From the NCBI GenBank assembly GCA_017307065.1, contig JAFKGL010000010.1, positions 73,500 to 137,499 on the forward strand: DNA of 64,000 nucleotides. The letters run 5' to 3'. The notes below the pieces were generated by a model that was not told where the DNA came from, did no database searches, and was given only the letters and a program-made list of their open reading frames with translations. The DNA is from Candidatus Paracaedimonas acanthamoebae (GTDB lineage: Bacteria; Pseudomonadota; Alphaproteobacteria; Caedimonadales; Caedimonadaceae). This document shows positions 25,986-34,432 of this stretch, piece by piece. Position 1 is the first letter of the stretch; each line of letters starts with the position of its first letter. The position numbers and the translations under genes are program-made.

Positions 25986-26273
25986 ATGACCACATTTGGC
26001 GGCGTTTCAGGCGCTCATTTAAAACAATTCATAGAAAGAGTTGAGCGTTTAGAAGAAGACAAAGCAAATCTTGCAAATGATATTCGCGAAGTTTTTGCTG
26101 AGGCAAAATCAAATGGCTTCGATACAAAGATCATGCGTCAAGTATTGAAAATTCGAAAAATGGACCATGACGAGCGTTCTGAGCAAGAAGAAATTTTGAC
26201 CCTTTATTTGCATGCTTTGGGAATGGTTCCCCATGATGACATCGTTGAAGAACCAAAAAGTGACAGTATTTAG
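25986..26273 (+). CDS. gapR: GapR nucleoid-associated protein (DUF2312)
   Basis: 95 residues, coiled coil plus helices. The family core VSGAHLKQFIERVERLEEDKANLANDIREVF, split over the first half, and the second half with MRQVLKIRKMD match DUF2312/GapR. GapR binds overtwisted AT-rich DNA ahead of forks and RNA polymerase and helps replication and cell-cycle progression in Caulobacter. CTAAGGAG precedes the start at 25986. It is a single gene with its own terminator, typical for this highly expressed protein. Confidence 0.92.
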   Translation: MTTFGGVSGAHLKQFIERVERLEEDKANLANDIREVFAEAKSNGFDTKIMRQVLKIRKMDHDERSEQEEILTLYLHALGMVPHDDIVEEPKSDSI

Positions 26274-26287
26274 AGAGCATTTTTAAG

Positions 26288-26317
26288 GGGGATAAGGGAT
26301 CCTTTATCCTCTTTTTT
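26288..26317 (+). terminator. Terminator after gapR
   Basis: GGGATAAGG pairs with CTTTATCC around GGATC-type loop bases (26288-26310), followed by CTTTTTT. Confidence 0.8.
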
Positions 26318-26447
26318 CATTTGTACTTAAGTAATTTTTTAAGTTTAAAAATCTCATTAGCTAGCTTTTTTCCTTGCAATTTTTGTTGAAAATTGTTACT
26401 ACATAAGTATAGCAATGAAAAAGAGCGAACTTGCCAAATGAGATTAA

Positions 26448-26714
26448 TTAAGCTGCCGTTTTTACGTAGTTTCTCAATTTTTCAAAAATCATTGTTTTAA
26501 GCTCGACAGGGGGCGTTTGATCCAGAGATAGCCATGAAAAAATGGCATTATCATCTTGTTCTAGAATGAGATTTAGCTCAGTGAGCTCTTTTTCATCTAA
26601 AGATGAGCCATGCTCTTCAACAAATCCTCCTAAGAGAAAGTCAGCTTCCTTGCCGCCGCGATGTTTAGCGCGATAGAGAGCTTTTTTGAATAATAAATGA
26701 ATGGAAGGAGTCAA
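26448..26714 (-). CDS. sdhE: FAD assembly factor SdhE (Sdh5/YgfY family)
   Basis: SdhE promotes covalent flavinylation of SdhA in succinate dehydrogenase. The fragment ALYRAKHRGGKEADFLLGGF carries the RGxxE-type motif, and LNLILEQDDNAIFSWL matches the conserved C-terminal half. No ATG exists in the N-terminal frame. I start at the TTG ending at 26714, preceded by AAGGGA, giving 88 residues, the usual family length; a TTG at 26774 would add 20 residues. Flanking genes are unrelated: there is no sdh operon nearby. It converges on gapR. Confidence 0.8.
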   Translation of the reverse strand: MTPSIHLLFKKALYRAKHRGGKEADFLLGGFVEEHGSSLDEKELTELNLILEQDDNAIFSWLSLDQTPPVELKTMIFEKLRNYVKTAA

Positions 26715-26994
26715 AAAATGTCCCTTATTTAAAGTATGAAATTGAATATTAATATTTTTTTTGAGGAAAGGCAAAAGAATGAGGCAGACTAGGAGTCTTT
26801 TGTTTTCAAAGGCTAAAGTTACTTGGCGAGATTTTTAATTTCTCCTCTCATAATATCTGTTAAAAGATAAGTTATGAAAAGGAGATATAAATAAAGAGAG
26901 CAAATAACATAGGGTCATTTTAGAGTATTCCTTTGTATTTAAGGCTGAATTTATAAGCGATTGCCAGCAAAAAATGTTGAGAGGGAAAACAATA

Positions 26995-27656
26995 ATGGAA
27001 GATAAAAACAAAGTTACTTGTTTAGAAATTGTGGATATTGATGACCTTGAAAAGGGGATGGTATTAACGACGCCTATGTCTGAAGTTACATTTCCGCTGA
27101 CTCAAGCAGATCTTGAATTTATTGATGCTCTTAAAGGAAAGTCATTGAATTGGGCGCGGCAGGACTTGCGGCCCCCCAAGTTGGAGTTTCTAAGCCTGTT
27201 ACAGTTTATCAGGTCCCCGAGAATGCTTTAAAATGGCGAGAAGATGTGGTTCATCTTGTTCCTTTAACAGTTCTTATAAACCCCTCCTATGAGCCTGTCG
27301 AGAAATCAGGAAAGACGCTCGATTGGGAAGGATGCTTCTCTGGTAAGAAGTATTATGGGAAAATTTGGAGATATAAAGAAATTAACTATAAAGGCAAAGA
27401 TATAAATGGGGATGAGATTGAAGGGACAGCGAGAGGTTTTTTAGCTCGTCTCCTTCAGCATGAGATAGATCATTGCCATAACAAGATGTGTGTTCATTCA
27501 TATGATTCCAACTTTCCTCAGGGAACTCAAGTTGATTTAACGCTTTTGCGTATGGAAGAAATGACAAAGAAAAAACAAGCCTTAGGGTTAAGTGCAGATG
27601 ATTTTTTTCCTCTGATGCCTCTAGCGGAAAACAATAGTAAACCTCACGAAACGTGA
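26995..27656 (+). pseudogene. Peptide deformylase-like gene with a one-base frameshift
   Basis: Deformylases remove the formyl group from new proteins. The 5' part reads in one frame (start 26995 after GAGGG; EIVDIDDLEKGMVLTT to about FIDALK, 27135). The remainder reads in another from near 27150, with all three catalytic motifs: GLAAPQVGV, EGCFSG and QHEIDHCHN. Restoring one A in the AAAGG run near 27135 joins them seamlessly (DALK-RKVIELGAAGLAAPQ), so a single base loss is the likely cause. The second part lacks a good start (only a TTG at 27150). It is a divergent second-type deformylase. It may be a true pseudogene or a sequencing error in a homopolymer. Confidence 0.8.
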
Positions 27657-27715
27657 ATGATTTCTGAACATTGATATATTAAGAGGCATATAATTAAAAA
27701 AGAGAATGACAGGAA

Positions 27716-28378
27716 ATGACAACAATTTTTGAAGAAATGCGACAGACCATGATTCAGCGGCAGATGGTGCCACAATATGTCACACATCCTAAAATTCTGC
27801 AGAGTTTTAAGATCCTTCAAAGGGAAATTTTTGTTCCTCAAGAGCAACGAAGCGTATGCTATGGAGACACCTATATTGCGGTGGCTGAGAACCGACTTAT
27901 GTTGGCGCCTGTGATGCTTGCGACACTTATCCAAGCAGCGCACATTTTTCCTCACGAAAAGGTACTTGCCCTCGCATGTTCTACGGGGTATGCAGCGATC
28001 GTTTTGAGTTATCTTGCCGAAAAAGTCATCGCTATTGAATCTAGCTCAATTTATGTTAATCAAATGAATGAAGCTTTTGAAAATAATGAAATTTTCAATG
28101 CTCAAAGTTATTTGCGACCCTTAAGAGAAGGATGTCTCGAACAGGCTCCTTATGATGTTATTTTCATTGAAGGGAGTGTTGAAGAAATTCCGGGTGAGAT
28201 TTTCGCGCAACTTGCGGAAGGAGGGCGAATTGTGACAATTCTATCTAAAGGAAAACAAGAGCCTTGTCAGGGCGTCGTTATTGAAAAAAGAGAAGGTTCA
28301 TTGTTTACAAATGTCCTTTTTGAAACAAAAATACCTATTTTAAAAGAATTTCATCTTACAAAAGGATTTGAATTTTAA
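27716..28378 (+). CDS. pcm: Protein-L-isoaspartate O-methyltransferase family protein
   Basis: Repairs isomerised aspartyl residues by methylation, if active. The 220-residue protein has the family N-terminus (MRQTMIQRQMVP, cf. the MVxxQIxxR pattern), a SAM-fold core VLALACSTGYAAIVLSYLA and IAIESSSIYVNQM, then APYDVIFIEGSVEEIP. The glycine-rich loop is ACSTGY rather than the usual GTGSGY, so activity is not assured. It overlaps the rhodanese start by 1 base. The order pcm, tolC, popZ is conserved in alphaproteobacteria, which supports the call. Confidence 0.87.
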   Translation: MTTIFEEMRQTMIQRQMVPQYVTHPKILQSFKILQREIFVPQEQRSVCYGDTYIAVAENRLMLAPVMLATLIQAAHIFPHEKVLALACSTGYAAIVLSYLAEKVIAIESSSIYVNQMNEAFENNEIFNAQSYLRPLREGCLEQAPYDVIFIEGSVEEIPGEIFAQLAEGGRIVTILSKGKQEPCQGVVIEKREGSLFTNVLFETKIPILKEFHLTKGFEF

Positions 28379-28701
28379 TGGAATCGCTTGAAATTACAGT
28401 CCAAGAATTACATCAATTTCTCGGAACTCGAGAAGATTACTGTATTATCGATGTGCGAAATACAGATGAAATTGAGAAAGCTGCTTTTCCTGGAGCTCTT
28501 CATATTCCTTTATCAGTGCTTCCTCGAAGTGTTGTAAATATACCACAAGACAAACTTGTTATTACACTTTGTCATCATGGAGCTCGAAGTTTGAAAGCTT
28601 GCTATTTACTAAAAGAGCAGGGATTTGATAAGGTCGTAAGTCTCAGAGGAGGAATTGACCTCTGGTCTCAGCTCATAGACCCTTCAATTCCTCGTTATTA
28701 A
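28378..28701 (+). CDS. Single-domain rhodanese-like sulfurtransferase
   Basis: 107 residues, one rhodanese domain: IIDVRNTDEIEKAAFPGALHIPL, and the active loop CHHGARS with the catalytic Cys65. The six-residue loop fits small rhodaneses that move sulfane sulfur. No fusion and no signal peptide, so it is cytosolic. It sits between pcm and tolC, with start and stop codons overlapping pcm by 1 base. Confidence 0.92.
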   Translation: MESLEITVQELHQFLGTREDYCIIDVRNTDEIEKAAFPGALHIPLSVLPRSVVNIPQDKLVITLCHHGARSLKACYLLKEQGFDKVVSLRGGIDLWSQLIDPSIPRY

Positions 28702-28720
28702 TGAAAGTGATGGTTGGAGA

Positions 28721-30238
28721 ATGAAAAATACATTTTTTGCTTTAAGTCTTGGTTGTAGCCTTATGATGATTGATTTTGTCGAAGCTAAAACATCTTCTAC
28801 AGAAGCGCCAGTGGTTAAACCAAAATCAATCCCTTCTAAAATGGGGACGGCAAAACTTTCTAAAGTAAAAACGTATCCGAAGCTTAAAGCCGATAGCATG
28901 ACGACCGAACATCCATTTATGCAGGCTTTAATACAAGCTTATACCTCAAATCCAGAGCTTAAGGCGAAGGTTAAAGAGCAAAATGCCCTCGCTGAAGAAT
29001 TACCAAAAGCTTATGCTGGATGGCGTCCAAGTATTAATGGGACAGCAATGGCAGCTTATAACAAGGGAACCAATCAAATAGAGAAGATCACGTCTTCATC
29101 TCATCCTAAGACAGCCGGCCTTGAAGTGCGACAAAATGTATTTGAAGGAGGAAAAACCTTAGCCAATACAACCTATGCCGAAAATCTGATTTTAGCAGGT
29201 AATGCTTCTTTTACAGCAATAGAGCAGAGTATTTTATTAAAAGCGATTCAGGCCTACTTAGATCTTTGGGCTCGTCGTCAAGAGCTTGAAATTAACAGAA
29301 CAAGCGTTCGTTTTTTTGAATTTAGTTTAGAGCAAGCTAAAGCAAGAGCTGATGTTGGTGAGATTGGTCTTACAGAAATAGCAGAAGCAGAATTTAGCTA
29401 TTCAGGGGCCTTAGCTGACTTCATTTCGGCGGAAGCAGAAGTTCAAAACGCGACAGCTACTTACATAAAAGTGATTGGCCATCAACCGCCTAAAGAATTA
29501 GTTTTACCTTCTGACATTGCTGAAAGAGTAACGCTTCCATCATCTTTAGAAGAGTTGAAAAAACTTTCGACGGATGGAAACCCAACTCTTCAACAAGCTG
29601 TTTTTGATGCAAAGTCTGCTGAAGCTGGGATTGATATTGCGACGGCCGATTTAATGCCAAAAGTTGATGTGGTTGGAGACGCTGGTCGTCAATTAAATTC
29701 TCGCAGAAGAACACGGACTCATGAAATCGCAGCAAGAGTTGAAGTAAAAATTCCTATTTATCAAGGCGGATCAGAGTGGGCTTCTATACGGGCTTCCCAT
29801 CAAACGGCTGCCCAAAAAGCGATTGGTGTGAGAACTGTCCGCAGACAAGTGATAGAAAATGCAATCCAAGTGTGGGAAACGAGGTACGCTTCGAAGGGAA
29901 GAATCAAAAGGCTTGAAACTCAAATTAAAGCGGGTGAGACACGTATTGAAGGAACACGTCAAGAATCTTTAGTCGGTGAAAGAACGTTTTTAGATGTACT
30001 ATACGCGCAGAAAGATGTCGTCAATGCGCGCATTGGTTTTGTACGAGCAACGAGTGATTTCTTATCTTCTGGGTATCAGATTTTAGGAGCGATGGGGAAT
30101 TTGTCTGCAGCTTTGCTTAAACTTCCTGTCCAAAAACATAATGTTAATGGATATGCAGAAGAGGTAAGTGGCCACTATATTGGATGGGGTGATGTTCCAA
30201 GCCGAGAGGAAATTAGAGATGCCGCAGGCACAGATTGA
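28721..30238 (+). CDS. tolC: TolC-family outer membrane efflux/secretion channel
   Basis: 505 residues with a signal peptide (start MKNTFFALSLGCSLMMIDFVEA). Two TolC-type repeats follow: LEVRQNVFEGGKTLANTTYAEN with its long helices in the first, and EVKIPIYQGGSEWASIRASHQT in the second, each with the YQGG/FEGG-like turn. These trimers form outer membrane channels used by type I secretion and RND or ABC exporters. No inner-membrane partner lies beside it. Its 3' end overlaps the popZ start by 20 bases. Confidence 0.93.
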   Translation: MKNTFFALSLGCSLMMIDFVEAKTSSTEAPVVKPKSIPSKMGTAKLSKVKTYPKLKADSMTTEHPFMQALIQAYTSNPELKAKVKEQNALAEELPKAYAGWRPSINGTAMAAYNKGTNQIEKITSSSHPKTAGLEVRQNVFEGGKTLANTTYAENLILAGNASFTAIEQSILLKAIQAYLDLWARRQELEINRTSVRFFEFSLEQAKARADVGEIGLTEIAEAEFSYSGALADFISAEAEVQNATATYIKVIGHQPPKELVLPSDIAERVTLPSSLEELKKLSTDGNPTLQQAVFDAKSAEAGIDIATADLMPKVDVVGDAGRQLNSRRRTRTHEIAARVEVKIPIYQGGSEWASIRASHQTAAQKAIGVRTVRRQVIENAIQVWETRYASKGRIKRLETQIKAGETRIEGTRQESLVGERTFLDVLYAQKDVVNARIGFVRATSDFLSSGYQILGAMGNLSAALLKLPVQKHNVNGYAEEVSGHYIGWGDVPSREEIRDAAGTD

Positions 30239-30767
30239 TAAGGATATGGAAGAAATCCTTTCTTCAATTCGTCAAATTATTGCAGATGATGTCGAAGAAA
30301 ATACAAAAAATAAGAGCCCTAAATTTTCTTTTGAACCAGCTTTAGAAAATAAAACGGTTAAGAAGGAATCGAAAGAAAATACAGATGAAGATATTCTTGA
30401 ATTAACGAATATGCTTCCAGAAGATGTCTATAAAGGCCCTTTAGAGAAAGAACTTGAGCAGGCTCAAACTGTCGAACAGCAGTTGTCAGACGCAATGGAG
30501 CAAGCTTTTCCAGCAGATTCCCATGCTATCGAAAAATCGGAATCTCTTATTTCTTCAGAAATTGCCCAAGAAGTTTCACAAGCGGTAGAAAATCTTTCTC
30601 ACTTCATCAGGCAAACTGGTGTACAAAAAGAAATTCTCAATTCCACGATGGAAGATATGGTTCGGGAATCTTTACAACCCCTCTTACGAACATGGATAGA
30701 CCAGAATCTTTCAAAGCTCGTTAAAGAAATTGTGGCGGAACAGCTCGAGAAAATTCTCAAAAAATAA
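30219..30767 (+). CDS. popZ: Polar organising protein PopZ (DUF2497)
   Basis: PopZ forms a polymeric matrix at the cell pole that anchors chromosome-partition proteins in alphaproteobacteria. The 182-residue product has the N-terminal motif MEEILSSIRQIIADD, a Pro-poor acidic middle that should be disordered, and the C-terminal VRESLQPLLRTWIDQNLSKL helix that oligomerises. I start it at the ATG at 30219, inside the end of tolC. In many alphaproteobacteria valS follows; it does not here. Confidence 0.9.
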   Translation: MPQAQIDKDMEEILSSIRQIIADDVEENTKNKSPKFSFEPALENKTVKKESKENTDEDILELTNMLPEDVYKGPLEKELEQAQTVEQQLSDAMEQAFPADSHAIEKSESLISSEIAQEVSQAVENLSHFIRQTGVQKEILNSTMEDMVRESLQPLLRTWIDQNLSKLVKEIVAEQLEKILKK

Positions 30768-30869
30768 GAGATAGAAGGTAACGGAATTTCTCTTCTGAGT
30801 TTTTTTAAGAATTTGAATTTCCTTTTAGAAATTAAAGACTTAAAAGTCTATATTTTTGTTAAAAAGTTA

Positions 30870-32342
30870 TTAAGCAAATCGATAGTTATTTCTTCCTGCA
30901 CGTTTGGCTTCGTACATAGCTTTATCAGCTGCAAGCAGTAAAGAGGTCGGTGTTAATCCCTGAGGGTGGTCATAGAAAATCCCCATGCTGGCCGCAATTT
31001 CCATTGTTTTTCCGTTGTGATGAATCGGGGTACACATGCTTTTTTGAATACGGTGGATTAAATTTTCTAAAGCTGAGCGGTTTTTTATTGTTTTCACAAG
31101 AATGCTAAATTCGTCACCTCCTAGGCGCGCAATAAGCTCGGATTTTCGAAGGCACTTTTGAAGTCGTTCACTCATGACTGTTAACAAATGGTCGCCATAG
31201 ACATGGCCAAATGTATCATTAATGTTTTTAAATCCATCGAGATCGATATAGATAACAGCGACTTTTGAAGGTTTTTTTTGAGTTTTAACACAAATAGTTT
31301 CAAGGGCTTTTTTGAAAAGAACTCGATTGGCAAGTCCTGTGAGAATATCATGAGTGGCGAGGTATTGTATTTCATTTTCATATTGAAGTTGTTCGGTCAC
31401 ATTTTTGCAAATGGCAATTGTCCCACCTTCAGGTAATTTTTTTTCTGTAATTTCAATGTAAAGTCCATTCGAAAGCTTATCGATATAAGGATTCTCTGGC
31501 ATCCTATGAATTTTGAGTCTCTTAGAAAGCCAAGTAAGATACTTATGGTCCAACTCGGTGTGTTGATTTAAAGATCGGCGTCCCTTAGTAAGATAGAGGC
31601 CTCGTTTATAATTAATTTCCAATAATTTTTGGTAATTAAGCCCTTGTTTAATTTCATCTTCTTGAAGGTTATAAATATTTCGAAAACTTTGATTGCATAA
31701 CGTTAATTGGTCTTGAGCGTCAAAAATAGCAAATCCATCATCAACACATTCAACGGCTTCTTTTAAGAGAGAAAGCCTCGACCGGATTTTAAGGAGATTT
31801 TCAATCTGCGCGCTTTGGTAGATTTTATTTTCAAGCCATAGATGAATTCTTAAGCGTAGAAGAGAAGGATCTAAAGTCGGTTGAAAAAAATCTTCAGCGC
31901 CAAGCTTAAGGCTTTGAGAGATTTTCTCTTGAATTGTAGAAGAAATTAAGAGGGGAATATGAGAAAAAACGCCTTGGGATTTTACTTTTTTTACAAGTTC
32001 AAGAAGGTGAAAAGAATCTTGAAAGTTATTGATAATTATATCAATCTTCTGACTAGATAAAATATTAAGAGCTTCTTTTAAGGTGGTAGCTGTTAATGAT
32101 TTGTGACCCATTTGGGTAAGTCCAGTCACAATTAAATCACGCTCTCTTCTTGTTTCTCCAACTATAAGTATAGTGCCTTTAAGAGATGGAAAAGAATTAT
32201 GAGGAAGGTGTTTAGCTTGAAAAGAGGTAGCAATATCTTTGTTACTAGGAGAAGTATTTAAAGGGGGGTGATTTTTATCTAGCAAAAGACGATCTAAAAT
32301 ATTAAAAACAGAAAAATTCTTTGGTAACATAAGATCTGACAT
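30870..32342 (-). CDS. Diguanylate cyclase with degenerate receiver, PAS and GGDEF domains
   Basis: Makes cyclic di-GMP, if active. The 490-residue protein has, in order, a receiver-like fold (about 57-170), a PAS domain (about 200-320) and a GGDEF domain (about 330-490) with intact RLGGDEFSIL (GGDEF at 408-412) and ATHDILTGLANR. The receiver lacks the acid pocket (VGETRRER) and has Asn106 where the phosphoacceptor Asp should be (DIIINN). The inhibitory I-site reads RKSE in place of RxxD. The catalytic half looks active, but its input is unlikely to be phosphorylation. Single gene, divergent from the CPBP gene. Confidence 0.9.
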   Translation of the reverse strand: MSDLMLPKNFSVFNILDRLLLDKNHPPLNTSPSNKDIATSFQAKHLPHNSFPSLKGTILIVGETRRERDLIVTGLTQMGHKSLTATTLKEALNILSSQKIDIIINNFQDSFHLLELVKKVKSQGVFSHIPLLISSTIQEKISQSLKLGAEDFFQPTLDPSLLRLRIHLWLENKIYQSAQIENLLKIRSRLSLLKEAVECVDDGFAIFDAQDQLTLCNQSFRNIYNLQEDEIKQGLNYQKLLEINYKRGLYLTKGRRSLNQHTELDHKYLTWLSKRLKIHRMPENPYIDKLSNGLYIEITEKKLPEGGTIAICKNVTEQLQYENEIQYLATHDILTGLANRVLFKKALETICVKTQKKPSKVAVIYIDLDGFKNINDTFGHVYGDHLLTVMSERLQKCLRKSELIARLGGDEFSILVKTIKNRSALENLIHRIQKSMCTPIHHNGKTMEIAASMGIFYDHPQGLTPTSLLLAADKAMYEAKRAGRNNYRFA

Positions 32343-32552
32343 TTATTACATTGCCTTTAGCATTTTTATTATCATGTGATTTTTATAAATTTATTTTAGG
32401 ATAAAAAATTCTAATAAATAGTTAATTCAATTTTTGTTTTATTTAATAAAAAATATTTTTTCTGAATACTAAAGATTATTATGTTGATATTGCTCTTATA
32501 CATCTTGTATGGCAGCATAAAAAAATTAATTTTTCATGTAGGGGAAGTTAGA

Positions 32553-33434
32553 ATGGAATTTATATTATCCACTTTTCTGCTGAGAGATGCTCAGCTTTGG
32601 TTCTTTTTTACGATCACTATGACGATTGCTTCATGTTGGGTTGCGCCGCGTTGGGTATCTTATCTAGGTTATGTCTTAAGTTGTAGCTTAGCTTATAGAT
32701 ATCATTATGCGGAAGTCCTTGGTTTTAGTTATTTATTATTGATTTTTTTGGGTCTTTTAGCTTATCAGAAAGTCTCTTTTATTTCAAAAAAGATGCTGGG
32801 CATCTTGTTGACGATGCTTATCTTTTCTATCTATCTGCACGCTCTGCCAGGATTTCATAATTTTAAAATTATCGATCAAGTTAAATTAAGTCCAGATTCT
32901 AATTTTTATTCTGCCTATGTGAGTGTTGATAAAATTATGGTGGGTTCTCTCTTATTACTCTTCTATTGTGCGCTTAATAAATCCATTACAGAGTGGAAAA
33001 AATCTTTACGTAGCCTGCCTTTTCCTCTCCTATATGTTTGTGCTCTTCTCTTGGGAACTGCTTTTGCAATGCATTCCATCAAAATTGATCTCAAAATCCC
33101 CTCTATTTTGATTTGGTGGCTCCCGACAAATCTATTGTTAGTTTGCGCGATGGAAGAAATTTTTTACCGAGGTTTTATTCAAAAGGAACTTACAAAATTT
33201 TTTGCTTCTTATAAGAACAAGAATTGGATTGCTTTAAGTATTGCGGCCTTCATTTTTGGGATTTCTCATTATAGAGGTGGGGTCCCCTATATTATACTCT
33301 CGACACTGGCAGGTATAGGGTATGGGTATGTCTTCATGCGGAGTCAACGATTAGAGTCTTCGATACTTTTGCATTTTTCGGTAAACCTTATTCATATTCT
33401 AGGCTTTAGTTATCCTTCATTACTACGAGGATAA
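32553..33434 (+). CDS. CPBP-family intramembrane glutamic endopeptidase
   Basis: 293 residues with about eight hydrophobic helices. The CPBP/Abi signature is present: motif 1 AMEEIFYRGFIQ (EExxxR), motif 2 FGISHYRGG, and a final HFSVNLIHI with the conserved HxxxN. Relatives act as CAAX-type proteases or in bacteriocin immunity; its substrate is not known. I start it at the ATG at 32553, which has TAGGGG upstream; the frame is open from 32481 with a weaker start. It converges on fabH, 14 bases away. Confidence 0.9.
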   Translation: MEFILSTFLLRDAQLWFFFTITMTIASCWVAPRWVSYLGYVLSCSLAYRYHYAEVLGFSYLLLIFLGLLAYQKVSFISKKMLGILLTMLIFSIYLHALPGFHNFKIIDQVKLSPDSNFYSAYVSVDKIMVGSLLLLFYCALNKSITEWKKSLRSLPFPLLYVCALLLGTAFAMHSIKIDLKIPSILIWWLPTNLLLVCAMEEIFYRGFIQKELTKFFASYKNKNWIALSIAAFIFGISHYRGGVPYIILSTLAGIGYGYVFMRSQRLESSILLHFSVNLIHILGFSYPSLLRG

Positions 33435-33448
33435 ACTTAAAATGGGGA

Positions 33449-34432
33449 TTAATATCTAACTAAAGCTGATCCCCAAATAAGACCTCCCCCAATTCCTTCA
33501 TGAAGAATGAGATCCCCTGGTTTGACGCGTCCCTCTTGAGTTGCCGTCCAAAGGGCTAAAGGAATAGAAGCGGCAGATGTATTTGCATGTCGATCGACGG
33601 TTACAATCACTTTTTCAAGAGGTAAATTGAGGCGTTGAGCAACAGATTCAATAATCCGAGCATTTGCTTGATGAGGTATAAACCAATCAATTTCATTAAC
33701 GGTAATGTTATATTCGGTTAAGATTTTAATAGCGGAATCTGTTAATTTTGTGACGGCATGTTTATAAACTTCTTGACCGGACATCCTAATTTTACCTGTT
33801 TTCCCTGAAGAAGAAGCCCCCCCATCAGTATAAAGAATATCACTAAATTGACCGTCTGTTTGAAGATGGACACCAAGGACGCCTCGTTCCCCTGCTTTTT
33901 CGGGAGGCATACTTTCAAGAACGATTGCACCCGCTCCATCCCCAAATAAGACATTGGTGCGTCGATCTTCCATATCAATGAGTCTGCTGAACGTTTCTCC
34001 TCCAATCACAAGAGCAGTTTTAGCTTGTCTTAAGCGTAAAAAATTATCGGCAACTTGCAGAGCAAGCAGAAAGCCTGCACAGACCCCTGCGACATCAAAA
34101 GCTAAGGCATTTGTATTTTTTAGAAGCTTTTGCGTTAAAGCTGCTGTGGAAGGAAAAGTTAAATCAGGAGAAGCCGTTGCGACAATAATGAGATCAATCT
34201 CATTAATATCTTTTCCGGCATTTTTAAGGGCACATTCAGCGGCTTTAGCACAAAGATGAGAAGTAAATTCATTTTCTGCAGCAAAGTGACGTTGATGAAT
34301 CCCCGTGCGTTCAACAATCCATTCATGGGATGTATCAACGACTTCAGATAGATCATAATTTGTGACAACACGCTGAGGAAGGTAGCCTCCAACCCCAGTG
34401 ATGACTGATCGCCACTGTGTAGGATGAATCAT
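33449..34432 (-). CDS. fabH: 3-oxoacyl-ACP synthase III FabH
   Basis: Starts fatty-acid synthesis by condensing acetyl-CoA with malonyl-ACP. The 327-residue enzyme has the Cys-His-Asn triad: Cys118 in AFDVAGVCAGFL, His254 in FIPHQANARI and Asn284 in RHANTSAAS. It overlaps plsX by 4 bases, following the classic rpmF-plsX-fabH order. Confidence 0.97.
   Translation of the reverse strand: MIHPTQWRSVITGVGGYLPQRVVTNYDLSEVVDTSHEWIVERTGIHQRHFAAENEFTSHLCAKAAECALKNAGKDINEIDLIIVATASPDLTFPSTAALTQKLLKNTNALAFDVAGVCAGFLLALQVADNFLRLRQAKTALVIGGETFSRLIDMEDRRTNVLFGDGAGAIVLESMPPEKAGERGVLGVHLQTDGQFSDILYTDGGASSSGKTGKIRMSGQEVYKHAVTKLTDSAIKILTEYNITVNEIDWFIPHQANARIIESVAQRLNLPLEKVIVTVDRHANTSAASIPLALWTATQEGRVKPGDLILHEGIGGGLIWGSALVRY

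Noticed and set aside
27129-27160. Programmed -1 frameshift in the deformylase gene
   Set aside because: The sequence CTTAAAGGAAAG offers no X-XXY-YYZ heptamer whose re-pairing gives the right frame; slipping would place TAA in the A or P site. A lost A is simpler.
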